A DNA stretch of 23,856 nt from Lonsdalea britannica (GTDB taxonomy: Bacteria; Pseudomonadota; Gammaproteobacteria; Enterobacterales; Enterobacteriaceae): contig NZ_CAMKXG010000019.1 in the NCBI RefSeq assembly GCF_946477055.1, positions 1 to 23,856 on the forward strand, in the 5' to 3' direction. The notes beneath the pieces were generated by a model, which made no database searches, was not told the DNA's origin, and saw only the letters and a list, made by a program, of their open reading frames with translations. Position numbers and translations under genes: made by a program. This document shows, one piece after another, positions 10,369 through 18,151 of this stretch (the first letter of the stretch is position 1; each line of letters begins with the position of its first letter).

Positions 10369-11718
10369 TTACCAGCGCTGTTTCAGCAGGTTCGGTTGAA
10401 TCCCGCCTATCGCTTTTGTATTGCTGATAGTCTGCTTGGCGATACCCGCCTCAAACTCATGCCGGAAATACTTTATTGCGCTCTGCAACGGCTCAACGGC
10501 CCCCGGCGCATGGGCGCAGAAGGTGTGACCCGGCGACAGGAAGCGGCACAGCTGTTCCAGCGTTTCGATATCGCCCGGCTGTCCTTCACCCGCTTCAAGC
10601 GCGCGCAGCAGTTTCACGCTCCACGGCAGCCCGTCTCGACACGGAGTACACCAGCCGCAGGACTCGCGCGCGAAGAACTCTTCCAGATTGCGCGTCAATC
10701 CGACCATATTGATCTCGTTGTCCACCGCCATCGCCAGCCCGGTGCCCAGACGACTACCCGCCTTGGCGATGCTTTCGAAGTCCATCGGCAGATCCAGATG
10801 ATCGCCGGTCAGGAAGTCGGTTCCCGCGCCGCCTGGCTGCCAGGCTTTCAGCGTCAGTCCATCGCGCATACCGCCCGCATAGTCTTCCAGAATTTCACGG
10901 GCGGTCGTCCCAAACGGCAGTTCCCACAGACCCGGGTTTTTCACCCGACCGGAGAAGCCCATCAGCTTGGTGCCGGCATCTTTACTCTTGCCCGCAGACA
11001 GCCCCTGATACCAGTCGACGCCATGTTCGATAATGGCCGGGACGTTGCACAGGGTTTCGACGTTGTTAACGCAGGTCGGTTTGCCCCACACGCCCGCAGA
11101 CGCCGGGAACGGCGGCTTGGAGCGCGGGTTGGCGCGGCGGCCTTCCAGCGAGTTAATCAGTGCGGTTTCTTCACCGCAGATATAACGTCCGGCGCCGGTG
11201 TGGACGAACAGTTCGAAGTCGAAGCCGCTGCCCAGAATGTTTTTACCCAGCAGACCCGCGGCTTTGGCTTCTTCAATCGCCCGGCGCAGGTTAGCGGCCG
11301 CCTGAACGTATTCGCCGCGCAGGAAGATGTAGCCCCGGTAGGATTTCAACGCATAGGCGCCAATCAGCATGCCTTCCACCAGCAGGTGAGGCAGCTGTTC
11401 CATCAGCAGGCGGTCCTTATAGGTGCCGGGTTCCATCTCATCCGCATTACACAGCAGGTAGCGGATGTTCATGCTTTCGTCTTTCGGCATCAGGCTCCAC
11501 TTCAGCCCGGTGGAGAAGCCCGCCCCGCCACGTCCGCGCAGACCCGCGTCTTTGACCAGCGTCACCACGTCGCTCTGGGCGATACCGGTCAGTGCTTTTT
11601 GCGCGCCCACGTAGCCATTCTTACTGCGGTACTCATCCAGCCATACCGGCTGTTTGTCTTCACGCAGACGCCAGGTAAGAGGATGCTGTTCGGCAGTGAG
11701 AGCAATGTTTTTAGTCAT
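10369..11718 (-). CDS. nuoF: NADH:quinone oxidoreductase subunit F (NADH/FMN site)
   Basis: NuoF binds NADH and FMN and carries cluster N3; it is the electron entry point of complex I. The 449-residue product is a little longer than the E. coli protein (445), with a small insertion near residues 241-244 ([11 protein letters not shown]). The glycine-rich nucleotide loop [14 protein letters not shown] (residues 61-74) is intact, as is [13 protein letters not shown] (175-187) in the nucleotide-binding domain. The 4Fe-4S ligands are Cys354, Cys357, Cys360 ([12 protein letters not shown]) and Cys401 ([10 protein letters not shown]). The start codon overlaps the nuoE stop by 4 bp. Confidence 0.97.
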   Translation of the reverse strand: MTKNIALTAEQHPLTWRLREDKQPVWLDEYRSKNGYVGAQKALTGIAQSDVVTLVKDAGLRGRGGAGFSTGLKWSLMPKDESMNIRYLLCNADEMEPGTYKDRLLMEQLPHLLVEGMLIGAYALKSYRGYIFLRGEYVQAAANLRRAIEEAKAAGLLGKNILGSGFDFELFVHTGAGRYICGEETALINSLEGRRANPRSKPPFPASAGVWGKPTCVNNVETLCNVPAIIEHGVDWYQGLSAGKSKDAGTKLMGFSGRVKNPGLWELPFGTTAREILEDYAGGMRDGLTLKAWQPGGAGTDFLTGDHLDLPMDFESIAKAGSRLGTGLAMAVDNEINMVGLTRNLEEFFARESCGWCTPCRDGLPWSVKLLRALEAGEGQPGDIETLEQLCRFLSPGHTFCAHAPGAVEPLQSAIKYFRHEFEAGIAKQTISNTKAIGGIQPNLLKQRW

Positions 11719-12260
11719 TGATACTGCTCCAGTAATGAATCGATATCGTCAGGCTTGACGTGGCTGTGGGTGTCTTCGTCGATCATCATCGAAGGCCCTT
11801 TGTCGCAGTTACCCAGACAGCAGGTCGGCAGCAGCGTAAAGCGGCCGTCGAACGTGGTCTGACCCGGCTGGATATTGAGTTTTTTCTCCAGCGCGGCGCG
11901 AACGCCCTGAAAACCGTTGATGTAGCACACGACGCTATCGCAGTAGCGAATGACGTGACGCCCTACCGGCTGACGGAAAATCTGGCTGTAAAAGGTGGCA
12001 ACGCCTTCCACATCGCTGGCAGGAATGCCCAGAATGTCGGCAATCGCGTAAATGGCGCCGTCCGGCACCCAGCCACGCTGTTTCTGTACAATTTTCAGCG
12101 CTTCAATCGAGGCCGCGCGAGCGTCTTCATAGTGGTGTTTTTCATGCTCGATGGCGTCACGTTCGGCGTCGCTGAGCACAAACACGTCCTGGACATCCGT
12201 CGTGGAAGCCGACTGCCCCTGAGCGTCTAATGAAGGTTGAGTGTTGTTATGATCGTGCAT
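11715..12260 (-). CDS. nuoE: NADH:quinone oxidoreductase subunit E (2Fe-2S)
   Basis: NuoE is the thioredoxin-fold partner of NuoF and holds the 2Fe-2S cluster N1a. Ligands are Cys107 and Cys112 (RYCDSVVC) and Cys148 and Cys152 (PTCCLGNC). At 181 residues it is about 15 longer than E. coli NuoE. The extra length is a polar, low-complexity N-terminal tail (residues 1 to about 28, rich in Asp, Gln, Ser and Thr) before the conserved [15 protein letters not shown]. The ATG at 12258-12260 lies two bases after the nuoCD stop, with a weak GTGGA upstream, so translation is probably coupled. No later start has a better site, so the tail looks genuine. Confidence 0.96.
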   Translation of the reverse strand: MHDHNNTQPSLDAQGQSASTTDVQDVFVLSDAERDAIEHEKHHYEDARAASIEALKIVQKQRGWVPDGAIYAIADILGIPASDVEGVATFYSQIFRQPVGRHVIRYCDSVVCYINGFQGVRAALEKKLNIQPGQTTFDGRFTLLPTCCLGNCDKGPSMMIDEDTHSHVKPDDIDSLLEQYQ

Positions 12261-12262
12261 AA

Positions 12263-14062
12263 TTAGCGGTCCACATCTGACATGACGAAATCAATACTGC
12301 CGAGGTAAACGATCAGGTCGGATACCAGGCATCCGCGGATGACCGAAGGAATCTGCTGCAGATGAGCGAAGCTCGGCGTGCGGATACGCGTACGGTAGCT
12401 CATGGTGCTGCCATCGCTGGTCAGGTAGTAACTGTTGATCCCTTTGGTGCCTTCGATCATCTGGAACGATTCGTTGGCCGGCATGACCGGGCCCCAGGAC
12501 ACTTGCAGGAAGTGGTTGATCATCGTTTCGATGTGCTGCAGCGTGCGTTCTTTCGGCGGCGGCGTCGTCAGCGGATGATCGGCCTTGAACGGCCCTTCCG
12601 GCATGTTGTTCAGGCACTGTTCGAGGATGCGCAGACTCTGGCGCAGCTCTTCCACTTTCAACATCACGCGGGTGTAGCTGTCGCTGATGCCATCGCCGAC
12701 CGGCACCTCAAAGTCGAAGTTTTCATAGCCGGAGTAAGGACGCCATTTACGGACATCGAACGGAATGCCGGTCGCGCGCAAGCCTGCGCCCGTCACGCCC
12801 CACTCCAGCGCCTCTTTGGCGTTGTAGGCGGCGACGCCCTGCGAACGTCCTTTCAAAATGGTGTTTTGCAACGCCGCTTTGACATAGGTATCCAGACGCG
12901 CCGGCATCCAGTCCAGGAATTCACGCAGCAGTCGATCCCAGCCGCGCGGCAGGTCATGAGCCACGCCGCCGATACGGAACCAGGCGGGATGCATACGGAA
13001 ACCGGTGATCGCTTCCACCAGATCGTAGATTTTCTGACGATCGGTAAACGCGAAGAAGACCGGCGTCATGGCGCCGACATCCTGAATAAAGGTGCTGATG
13101 TAGAGCAGATGACTGTTGATGCGGAACAGTTCGGACAACATCACGCGGATAGTCTCAACGCGCTCCGGCACTTTGATGCCCGCCAGCTTCTCAACCGCCA
13201 GCACGTAAGGCATCTCGTTAACGCAGCCGCCGAGATATTCAATACGGTCGGTGTACGGAATGTAGCTGTGCCAGGACTGGCGCTCGCCCATTTTTTCCGC
13301 ACCGCGGTGGTGGTAGCCGACGTCAGGAATACAGTCGATGATCTCTTCGCCGTCCAGCTGCAAGATCAGACGGAACGCACCGTGTGAGGAGGGATGGTTC
13401 GGCCCCATGTTCAGGAACATGAAGTCTTCGTTTTGCGTGCCGCGCTTCATGCCCCAGTCTTCAGGCTTGAAGGTCAGCGACTCCATTTCCAGATCTTCGC
13501 GCTGTTTGGTCAGTACGAAAGGATCGAATTCTGTCGCGCGCGCCGGGAAGTCTTTACGCAGCGGGTGACCTTCCCAGGTTTGCGGCATCATGATGCGCGT
13601 AAGATGCGGATGACCGTTAAAGGTAATGCCGAACATGTCCCACACTTCACGCTCATACCAGTTCGCGTTCGGGAACAACGGCGTCATCGTCGGCAGGAAC
13701 AGATCGTTCTCCGCCAGCGCCACTTTCAGCATGATGTCGCAGTTACGTTCAAGGGAAGTCAGCAGATAGAAGACGGAGAAGTCTGCGGCGGGTAGCCCCT
13801 CGCGGTGCGTACGCAGGCGTTCATCCATGCCATGCAGATCCATCAGCATGACATAAGGCTTCGGTTGTTTTTTCAGGAAATCGACGACGTCGAGTAATTG
13901 CTCACGTTTGACCCAAACTACCGGCATCCCCGTCCGCGTGGCCTGGACGGTAAACGCGTCCTGACCGAAACGGTTCCACAGCTCGCCAACGACCGGATCA
14001 TCCAGATGATCGCGGGTTTGCCATGCGGGCAGAACGGCGTCGTGTGTCGTTAAATCTGTCAT
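12263..14062 (-). CDS. nuoC: NADH:quinone oxidoreductase fused subunits C and D
   Basis: This is the enterobacterial NuoC-NuoD fusion (nuoCD). Residues 1 to about 185 are the NuoC (30-kDa) part with [15 protein letters not shown]. After a linker, residues from about 205 to 599 are the NuoD (49-kDa) part, related to the large subunit of NiFe hydrogenases and forming the quinone site with NuoB. His223 and His227 ([11 protein letters not shown]) sit in the quinone-site loop, and YHHRGAEKM follows. The ATG at 14060-14062 is preferred ([13 protein letters not shown] seven bases upstream), giving 599 residues. An in-frame GTG at 14075-14077 could add five residues. It is separated from nuoB by 100 bp. 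Confidence 0.96.
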   Translation of the reverse strand: MTDLTTHDAVLPAWQTRDHLDDPVVGELWNRFGQDAFTVQATRTGMPVVWVKREQLLDVVDFLKKQPKPYVMLMDLHGMDERLRTHREGLPAADFSVFYLLTSLERNCDIMLKVALAENDLFLPTMTPLFPNANWYEREVWDMFGITFNGHPHLTRIMMPQTWEGHPLRKDFPARATEFDPFVLTKQREDLEMESLTFKPEDWGMKRGTQNEDFMFLNMGPNHPSSHGAFRLILQLDGEEIIDCIPDVGYHHRGAEKMGERQSWHSYIPYTDRIEYLGGCVNEMPYVLAVEKLAGIKVPERVETIRVMLSELFRINSHLLYISTFIQDVGAMTPVFFAFTDRQKIYDLVEAITGFRMHPAWFRIGGVAHDLPRGWDRLLREFLDWMPARLDTYVKAALQNTILKGRSQGVAAYNAKEALEWGVTGAGLRATGIPFDVRKWRPYSGYENFDFEVPVGDGISDSYTRVMLKVEELRQSLRILEQCLNNMPEGPFKADHPLTTPPPKERTLQHIETMINHFLQVSWGPVMPANESFQMIEGTKGINSYYLTSDGSTMSYRTRIRTPSFAHLQQIPSVIRGCLVSDLIVYLGSIDFVMSDVDR

Positions 14063-14093
14063 AAGTAATGTCACCACATTAAATGTGTTATTT

Positions 14094-14147
14094 CCGTGAC
14101 TGATGATGGCGGCGCGCTGTTATGTTGATATTACGCAGCCATCACGG
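14094..14147 (-). other. imperfect hairpin in the nuoB-nuoCD spacer
   Basis: On the minus strand CCGTGATGGC (complement of 14138-14147) can pair with the region complementary to 14094-14110, which reads GCCATCA, a 7-base bulge, then CACGG. This gives about 10 bp with one bulge. A second small stem, CACAT and ATGTG around a 3-base loop (14075-14087), lies just before the nuoCD ribosome-binding site. There is no T tract, so it is not a terminator; an effect on mRNA stability or start-site access is inference. Confidence 0.4.
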
Positions 14148-14162
14148 CCTATCATTCACAGG

Positions 14163-14837
14163 TCAAATTTCATCCGGGGAACGTAGGTGGGTTACCGCAA
14201 TACGCTCTTCGCGTTTACGTTCACGTTCGGATTGCATGTTGGCGCGATACACGCCCTGATCGCCGACGACCCATGACAGCGGACGACGCTCTTTACCAAT
14301 AGACTCTTTCAGCAACAGCAGTGCCTGCATGTACGCTTCCGGACGCGGCGGACACCCTGGGATGTACACGTCTACCGGCAGGAATTTATCGACGCCCTGA
14401 ACGACGGAATAGATGTCGTACATACCGCCGGAGTTGGCGCACGCGCCCATGGAGATGACCCATTTCGGTTCCAGCATCTGGTCATACAGGCGCTGAATAA
14501 CGGGAGCCATTTTCAGGAAAGGGGTTCCGGCGATGACCATGAAGTCGGCCTGGCGGGGAGAGGCACGCAACACTTCAGAACCAAAGCGCGCCACATCGTG
14601 TACGGCGGTGAAGGAAGTCACCATCTCCACGTAACAGCAAGAAAGACCAAAGTTGAAGGGCCACAGGGAGTTACCGCGTCCCCAGTTGACCATATTTTGC
14701 AGCGTCTGCTCCAGATTGCCCATAAACACGCTTTTGTTAACGTGCTGTTCGAGTGGGTCGCTGACGACCTCTTGCTTCTGTAGCGGATAACGGTCGTTCT
14801 CACCGTCGGGGTCTATGCGGGTGAGCGTATAGTCCAT
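14163..14837 (-). CDS. nuoB: NADH:quinone oxidoreductase subunit B (cluster N2)
   Basis: NuoB carries cluster N2, the last Fe-S centre before quinone, and sits against NuoD and NuoH. The 224-residue product is four longer than E. coli NuoB because of a small insertion near residues 42-47 (LEQTLQN). All four N2 ligands are present: the unusual tandem Cys67-Cys68 ([10 protein letters not shown]), Cys133 ([12 protein letters not shown]) and Cys162 (PGCPPRPEA). The start [10 protein letters not shown] agrees with the family, with GAGG six bases before the ATG. It begins 14 bases after the nuoA stop. Confidence 0.97.
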   Translation of the reverse strand: MDYTLTRIDPDGENDRYPLQKQEVVSDPLEQHVNKSVFMGNLEQTLQNMVNWGRGNSLWPFNFGLSCCYVEMVTSFTAVHDVARFGSEVLRASPRQADFMVIAGTPFLKMAPVIQRLYDQMLEPKWVISMGACANSGGMYDIYSVVQGVDKFLPVDVYIPGCPPRPEAYMQALLLLKESIGKERRPLSWVVGDQGVYRANMQSERERKREERIAVTHLRSPDEI

Positions 14838-14851
14838 TTATTGCCTCGCTA

Positions 14852-15307
14852 TTACTGCTGATGAGTATTGGTGGTGGAGTGGTTTACGACGATGTCAGAC
14901 TTCACGACTTGCCGCTTGGAGCGCTTTGGCGTCCAGTCCAGCGCGCCGATACGCACCAGATAGACCAGCCCGGCCAACAGCACCAATATGAAAATGGTGG
15001 CTTCGATAAAACCTACCCAGCCGCTTTCCCGAATAGAAACGGACCAGGCATACAGGTACAGCGCTTCCACGTCGAAAATGACGAAGAACATCGCAACAAG
15101 ATAGAATTTTGCAGACAGTCTCAGTCGGGCAGATCCGACGGAATCGATACCCGATTCGTAAGGCGTATTCTTAGCCCGGCCTTTGGATCGCCCTCCCAGC
15201 AGAAAGCCGCCCAACAGCATGAAACCGCAGAGACCCACGGCAACGATCAGAAATAAAGCAAATGCCCAGTGGTGGGCGAGGACTTCAGTAGTTGTTGACA
15301 TACTCAT
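14852..15307 (-). CDS. nuoA: NADH:quinone oxidoreductase subunit A
   Basis: NuoA is a three-helix membrane subunit near the quinone site and the first gene of the operon. The 151-residue product is close to the E. coli length. The loop [21 protein letters not shown] is intact, and Asp79 and Glu81 ([13 protein letters not shown]), conserved in complex I, are present. The start MSMSTTTEV offers two ATGs (15305-15307 and 15299-15301); the first matches the family. The C-terminal tail ([21 protein letters not shown] minus the last residue) is polar and variable. The operon promoter must lie in the 643-bp gap upstream. Confidence 0.96.
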   Translation of the reverse strand: MSMSTTTEVLAHHWAFALFLIVAVGLCGFMLLGGFLLGGRSKGRAKNTPYESGIDSVGSARLRLSAKFYLVAMFFVIFDVEALYLYAWSVSIRESGWVGFIEATIFILVLLAGLVYLVRIGALDWTPKRSKRQVVKSDIVVNHSTTNTHQQ

Positions 15308-15842
15308 TGCTTACTCATCAAAAGTGGCTTTGGCAGCTGCTCTTTTTACGGCAGTTAATCGCCACATCGATTAAAAGGAAGGATTTGTAACCATAAAAAT
15401 ACCACAAATTATAGGGTTAAGGCGCGGTAAATGTGGTTATTCGTCCTGCTTTTGCAACCTTTTCTCAACCTTTATAAAAATAACAGCACATAAATTAACA
15501 TGCACGTATCTTTGTTAACCTTTCATAAACATAGCAGAGACTGAATCGTATCAATGCTACTCCTGGTTGTTTTAGACCAATGCGAAGAAAAAGCCCCTAT
15601 TTCTGTAGTGACTATATCAATTTCAACATGAATGCAGGTTAATGAATAAGGTTAAGGCAAGTATTTTTTGATCTCTCACACGTTTTTCCGGTTTTAGTTA
15701 TTAAAAAAAGTACGTTCAGTAAGCAATTGTTAATACGACAAACCGTGTGGATATGACAGGGGGTAGGATCAGAGAAGTGCGGACGTTAGAAGAAAAGGAA
15801 GATGTATCGCCAGTAGAGGAGCGAATTCTGACGCGAGCGACG
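15308..15842. other. AT-rich nuo upstream region, no gene seen
   Basis: This stretch lies between nuoA and the lrhA terminator. I see no coding region with a plausible start and ribosome-binding site. It is long and AT-rich, as expected for the complex nuo control region; in E. coli nuo is regulated by ArcA, NarL, Fnr, IHF and Fis. GTTAA-type motifs recur (complements at 15495-15499 and 15513-15518), which resemble ArcA half-sites, and TTGATACGATTCA (complement of 15542-15554) has one good Fnr half-site and one poor one. These are weak matches made by eye. Confidence 0.5.
15408..15413 (-). promoter_or_regulatory. candidate -10 element of the nuo promoter
   Basis: The minus strand reads TATAAT, a perfect sigma-70 -10 hexamer, with transcription expected to start near 15400, about 95 bases before the nuoA ATG. 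No convincing -35 hexamer lies 16-18 bases upstream, which would fit an activator-dependent promoter. Other promoters may lie further upstream. Confidence 0.4.
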
Positions 15843-15882
15843 AAAAAAACGACAGAGTGGCAACAAGCACACACTCTGTCGT
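15843..15882 (-). terminator. Rho-independent terminator of lrhA/pecT
   Basis: ACGACAGAGTG (15849-15859) and CACTCTGTCGT (15872-15882) form a perfect 11-bp stem with a 12-base loop. On the minus strand the stem runs straight into a T tract (A at 15843-15849 on plus). It sits about 70 bases beyond the lrhA stop codon and insulates the nuo promoter region from lrhA transcription. Confidence 0.9.
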
Positions 15883-15950
15883 GAGTATCCGGACGTTTTT
15901 ATAACATTTCACACTGACGCATACCGCTCAGCGCTCGGCGCTGTAAAAAG

Positions 15951-16901
15951 TCAGAGAATATTTTTCAATGATTCGTCCGTGGGAGTAATGCGGATATCCC
16001 CTTCCGGAACACTATTCACAGAAAGCAGATTGGAACGCGTGCCTGACTCAATGGCGCTGAAGATCGCCGTACTCAACTCGTTATTTTGCTGTGGATTCTT
16101 GCACAGGTAATAACGGGTATCGGGTAACTTCGGCAAGCCTTCTTCTTCACCGAGCACACGCAGTTCCGGCGTCATCATTTCTACCGAACGCACCGTAATG
16201 CCCAATCCCGCTTTGACCGCCGCCCGAACCGCCGACAGTGTGGAAGCCACGTACGAAATCTTCCACGGGATACCCGCTGCGGTCAGTTTTTCCAGCGCCA
16301 GCGTGCGGAAAGGACTCGGTTCATCCAGAACGACTAACGGCACAGGACTGCCGTGTTGGAACTGGTATTCCGCCGAGCAGTACCACAGCGTCGGTGACGA
16401 GCGCAGCAGAACATTAGGAAACTCGGTGCTGTTCTCGGTCGTGATGACTAAATCAATTTTGCCCTGATGCAACATTTCCATCATTTCAGGGCTGCGTTTG
16501 ATACTCACTTCAATCGACAGTTTGGGGAAAACCGAGGTCACGCGCTGCAAGATAAACGGCAGAATAGTATCCGCAGTATCATCAGAAGCGCCGATCGTCA
16601 GGGTTCCCTGAATGTCGCTGAACATTAATGAGGCGCAGGCCTCATCATTGAACTGCAGTATTTTTCTGGCATAACCAAGAAACTGGATCCCATGCTCGGT
16701 GAGCAGCTTATTTCTCCCATGACGGGCGAATAACTCCTTACCGATGAGTTGTTCCAGCCGCTGCATCTGCTGACTAACAGCAGACTGCGTTCTGCATACT
16801 GCCACGGCCGCGGCCGCAAAAGTATTCAAATCGGCGACAGCGACAAACGTTCTCAGCAGATCCAGATCAAGATTGAGAACTGGGCGATTTGCATTTGTCA
16901 T
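15951..16901 (-). CDS. lrhA: LysR-family global regulator LrhA (PecT/HexA)
   Basis: This is a LysR-type transcription factor. Residues about 11-71 form the winged helix-turn-helix, with [18 protein letters not shown] and [20 protein letters not shown]; the rest is the substrate-binding-like effector domain. The ATG at 16899-16901 gives 316 residues ([13 protein letters not shown]), the length I recall for Dickeya PecT; a GTG four codons upstream is in frame but less likely. In E. coli LrhA represses flhDC and motility; PecT in Dickeya and HexA in Pectobacterium repress pectate lyases, motility and other virulence traits. It is monocistronic, with its own terminator. The C-terminal 25 residues differ from E. 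coli LrhA. The 1.25-kb upstream gap suggests heavy regulation, including ArcZ pairing in the leader. Confidence 0.95.
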   Translation of the reverse strand: MTNANRPVLNLDLDLLRTFVAVADLNTFAAAAVAVCRTQSAVSQQMQRLEQLIGKELFARHGRNKLLTEHGIQFLGYARKILQFNDEACASLMFSDIQGTLTIGASDDTADTILPFILQRVTSVFPKLSIEVSIKRSPEMMEMLHQGKIDLVITTENSTEFPNVLLRSSPTLWYCSAEYQFQHGSPVPLVVLDEPSPFRTLALEKLTAAGIPWKISYVASTLSAVRAAVKAGLGITVRSVEMMTPELRVLGEEEGLPKLPDTRYYLCKNPQQNNELSTAIFSAIESGTRSNLLSVNSVPEGDIRITPTDESLKNIL

Positions 16902-16941
16902 ACGGTTCTTCACTTATCTATTTTAATTATTAACTAACATA

Positions 16942-16952
16942 CCTGGTGTTGG
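16942..16952 (-). promoter_or_regulatory. predicted ArcZ small-RNA pairing site in lrhA/pecT leader
   Basis: The plus strand here reads CCTGGTGTTGG, identical to part of the conserved seed of processed enterobacterial ArcZ as I recall it. The lrhA mRNA therefore carries the exact complement, CCAACACCAGG, an 11-bp perfect duplex at 41-51 bases before the start codon. An A/U-rich stretch suited to Hfq follows on the mRNA. ArcZ repression of pecT through its 5' leader has been reported in Dickeya dadantii; that this is the site is my reading of the sequence. Confidence 0.7.
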
Positions 16953-16974
16953 ATACGTATCCCGACAACGTCGG
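16951..16974 (-). other. two small stem-loops beside the ArcZ site
   Basis: GGATACGTATCC (16951-16962) is a perfect 12-bp palindrome. CCGAC and GTCGG (16962-16966 and 16970-16974) form a 5-bp stem with a 3-base loop; the two share one base. In the lrhA mRNA they lie immediately 5' of the ArcZ complement, and the first includes two bases of it. They may define how open the pairing site is. Confidence 0.4.
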
Positions 16975-17113
16975 CATACAATGAAAGACAGTATCGTAGA
17001 TGAACGGTTACGGCAAAAAATACTTAATGTTTCGTTACCACATCGCTTTTTTTTCGCCCTCTCCCTTACCTATTCATTTTATTGATTCGAGCCGCCGATA
17101 AAAAGAACGGCTA

Positions 17114-17136
17114 TTTATTTTAGATAATAAAATAAA
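17114..17136. repeat. AT-only inverted repeat in the lrhA leader
   Basis: TTTATTTTA (17114-17122) and TAAAATAAA (17128-17136) are perfect 9-bp complements around GATAA. The element lies about 215-235 bases upstream of the lrhA start. Such AT tracts suit H-NS binding or DNA bending; there is no direct evidence which applies. Confidence 0.4.
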
Positions 17137-17203
17137 AGTCTTGCGCGCACTAGTACGCTAAAGAGAGCGGATTGACATGATAAAAGCCGACGTTGACGAA
17201 AGT

Positions 17204-17219
17204 CTCTGTATTTACAGAG
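17204..17219. promoter_or_regulatory. 16-bp perfect palindrome, possible operator
   Basis: CTCTGTA and TACAGAG flank TT, giving a perfect 16-bp palindrome. It lies just downstream of a candidate lrhA promoter (expected start near 17224), a place where a dimeric repressor could act. It is not a LexA box, because the CTGT and ACAG halves are only four bases apart. The binding protein is unknown; autoregulation by LrhA/PecT is one possibility. Confidence 0.4.
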
Positions 17220-17230
17220 TACCTTTCAGT

Positions 17231-17260
17231 AAAATAGATAACTTAATGTCGTCATTTCAA
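17231..17260 (-). promoter_or_regulatory. candidate lrhA/pecT promoter
   Basis: On the minus strand TTGAAA (complement of 17255-17260) and TATTTT (complement of 17231-17236) are 18 bases apart. Transcription would start near 17224 and give a leader of about 320 bases, in line with the long lrhA leader known in E. coli. The hexamers match sigma-70 consensus only moderately. Confidence 0.35.
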
Positions 17261-18126
17261 TACGTTACGATTTATCTGAATTCACCGTAACCGCCCACTT
17301 CATCGCCAAACAATATACGATGACCTACTCGTAAAATATTCTGATATAAGATACCAGAATTAAGTTTTATGTCATCTACAAACTCGTTATTGGCTATAAT
17401 GTAACTCGAGTGATTAATCTGACAAGAGCCCATCTATAACAATCTGAAAAATCCTATATTACCTATTAATATTACTAGATTGATCATTGTGAAAAAACTT
17501 TTGTAAAGGCATCGAAAAGAAAAGACGAGGCTCTATTAATTGCATATTCGAATTCAAAATAGACGAGTATTTATTGGCTGGCCTACCCTTTGTGACAAGA
17601 TGCTCTAAAATAGTCACGGCTATTACAAACGGTGTTAATTTCATATCAGGGAAGGCGAGTCTCAATAATAAAATAAGAAAACCCTTTATTTTAATCGGTT
17701 ACATGTAAAGGCTACCCCTAAATAAGATTGGTTTTTTACCCGCTATTCCAGCCATTGCGAAAAATAGGGTTATTGTCAAAATCGAGTGGTCCCTTTTACG
17801 TCAGGTCATGGTCCAGGGAAACAGGCAATAATAGTGATGCATTTGCGTTCAAATGAGAAACTCACTTTGAAATTGCGTACCCTAGGCCGCCACGAGTGCC
17901 CTCTGACGTCGCACAAATCACCTTATCCCGCGCCCTTTCCAATCGAAAAAAACAAAGAAATGAATTTATACAGTCTAAAAAGACAACAAATAAAAAAATA
18001 ACAGTTTTTTACACTATGGAATTGGCGCTACCCACAGTTTTTGAGATAGCGGATTCATAGAGGATCATTCTTCAAAATCCGCGTCAGGAGGAGTACATTA
18101 AGCCGATTAAGCGTCTACTATTCAGG
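17261..18126. other. AT-rich lrhA-alaA intergenic region
   Basis: This stretch is clearly richer in A and T than the flanking genes and has no open frame with good coding character. It lies upstream of both divergent genes, lrhA and alaA. In Dickeya, H-NS is reported to bind an extended region upstream of pecT and repress it, and the composition here fits that. One possible gene remnant is listed separately (17459-17665). AGGAGGAG near 18086-18093 is a strong ribosome-binding-like sequence with no ATG, GTG or TTG at the right distance. Confidence 0.5.
17459..17665 (-). pseudogene. short AT-rich frame, possible eroded LuxR-type helix-turn-helix
   Basis: A 68-codon frame opens with TTG and has no clear ribosome-binding site. 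Part of it reads LTP followed seven residues on by ILEHLVTKGRPANKYSSIL, which resembles by eye the LuxR-family pattern of LTP, a hydrophobic helix ending in a Gly, then N-K-x-x-x-x-L. The end of the domain and any N-terminal part are missing, and stop codons lie close upstream. It may be a decayed regulator gene or chance. Confidence 0.18.
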
Positions 18127-18145
18127 AACCTTCCTGTACAAGGTT
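18127..18145 (+). promoter_or_regulatory. hairpin covering the alaA ribosome-binding site
   Basis: AACCTT (18127-18132) and AAGGTT (18140-18145) are perfect complements around a 7-base loop. The AAGG at 18140-18143, eight bases before the alaA ATG, is the only Shine-Dalgarno match at proper distance, and it lies in the stem. An alternative stem, CAGGAA with TTCCTG, overlaps it and would free the AAGG. The stem is only 6 bp, so any translational control is inference. Confidence 0.4.
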
Positions 18146-18151
18146 TGTTAA

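Noticed and set aside
10315..11721. Long plus-strand open frame of about 468 codons opposite nuoF
   Set aside because: It mirrors nuoF on the other strand, has no family resemblance and is rich in Arg, Gln and His as expected for an antisense shadow of a GC-rich gene.
14519..14530. NuoB has proline in GTPFLKM where E. coli has cysteine (GTCFTKM)
   Set aside because: This cysteine is not a ligand of cluster N2; the four real ligands (67, 68, 133, 162) are present, so it is ordinary variation.
17204..17219. Reading the palindrome as a LexA (SOS) box
   Set aside because: The CTGT and ACAG halves are separated by 4 bases, not the 8 required.
17786..18001. 71-codon plus-strand frame between lrhA and alaA
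   Set aside because: It has no ribosome-binding site, no recognisable domain and a Lys/Asn-rich end typical of random AT-rich sequence.
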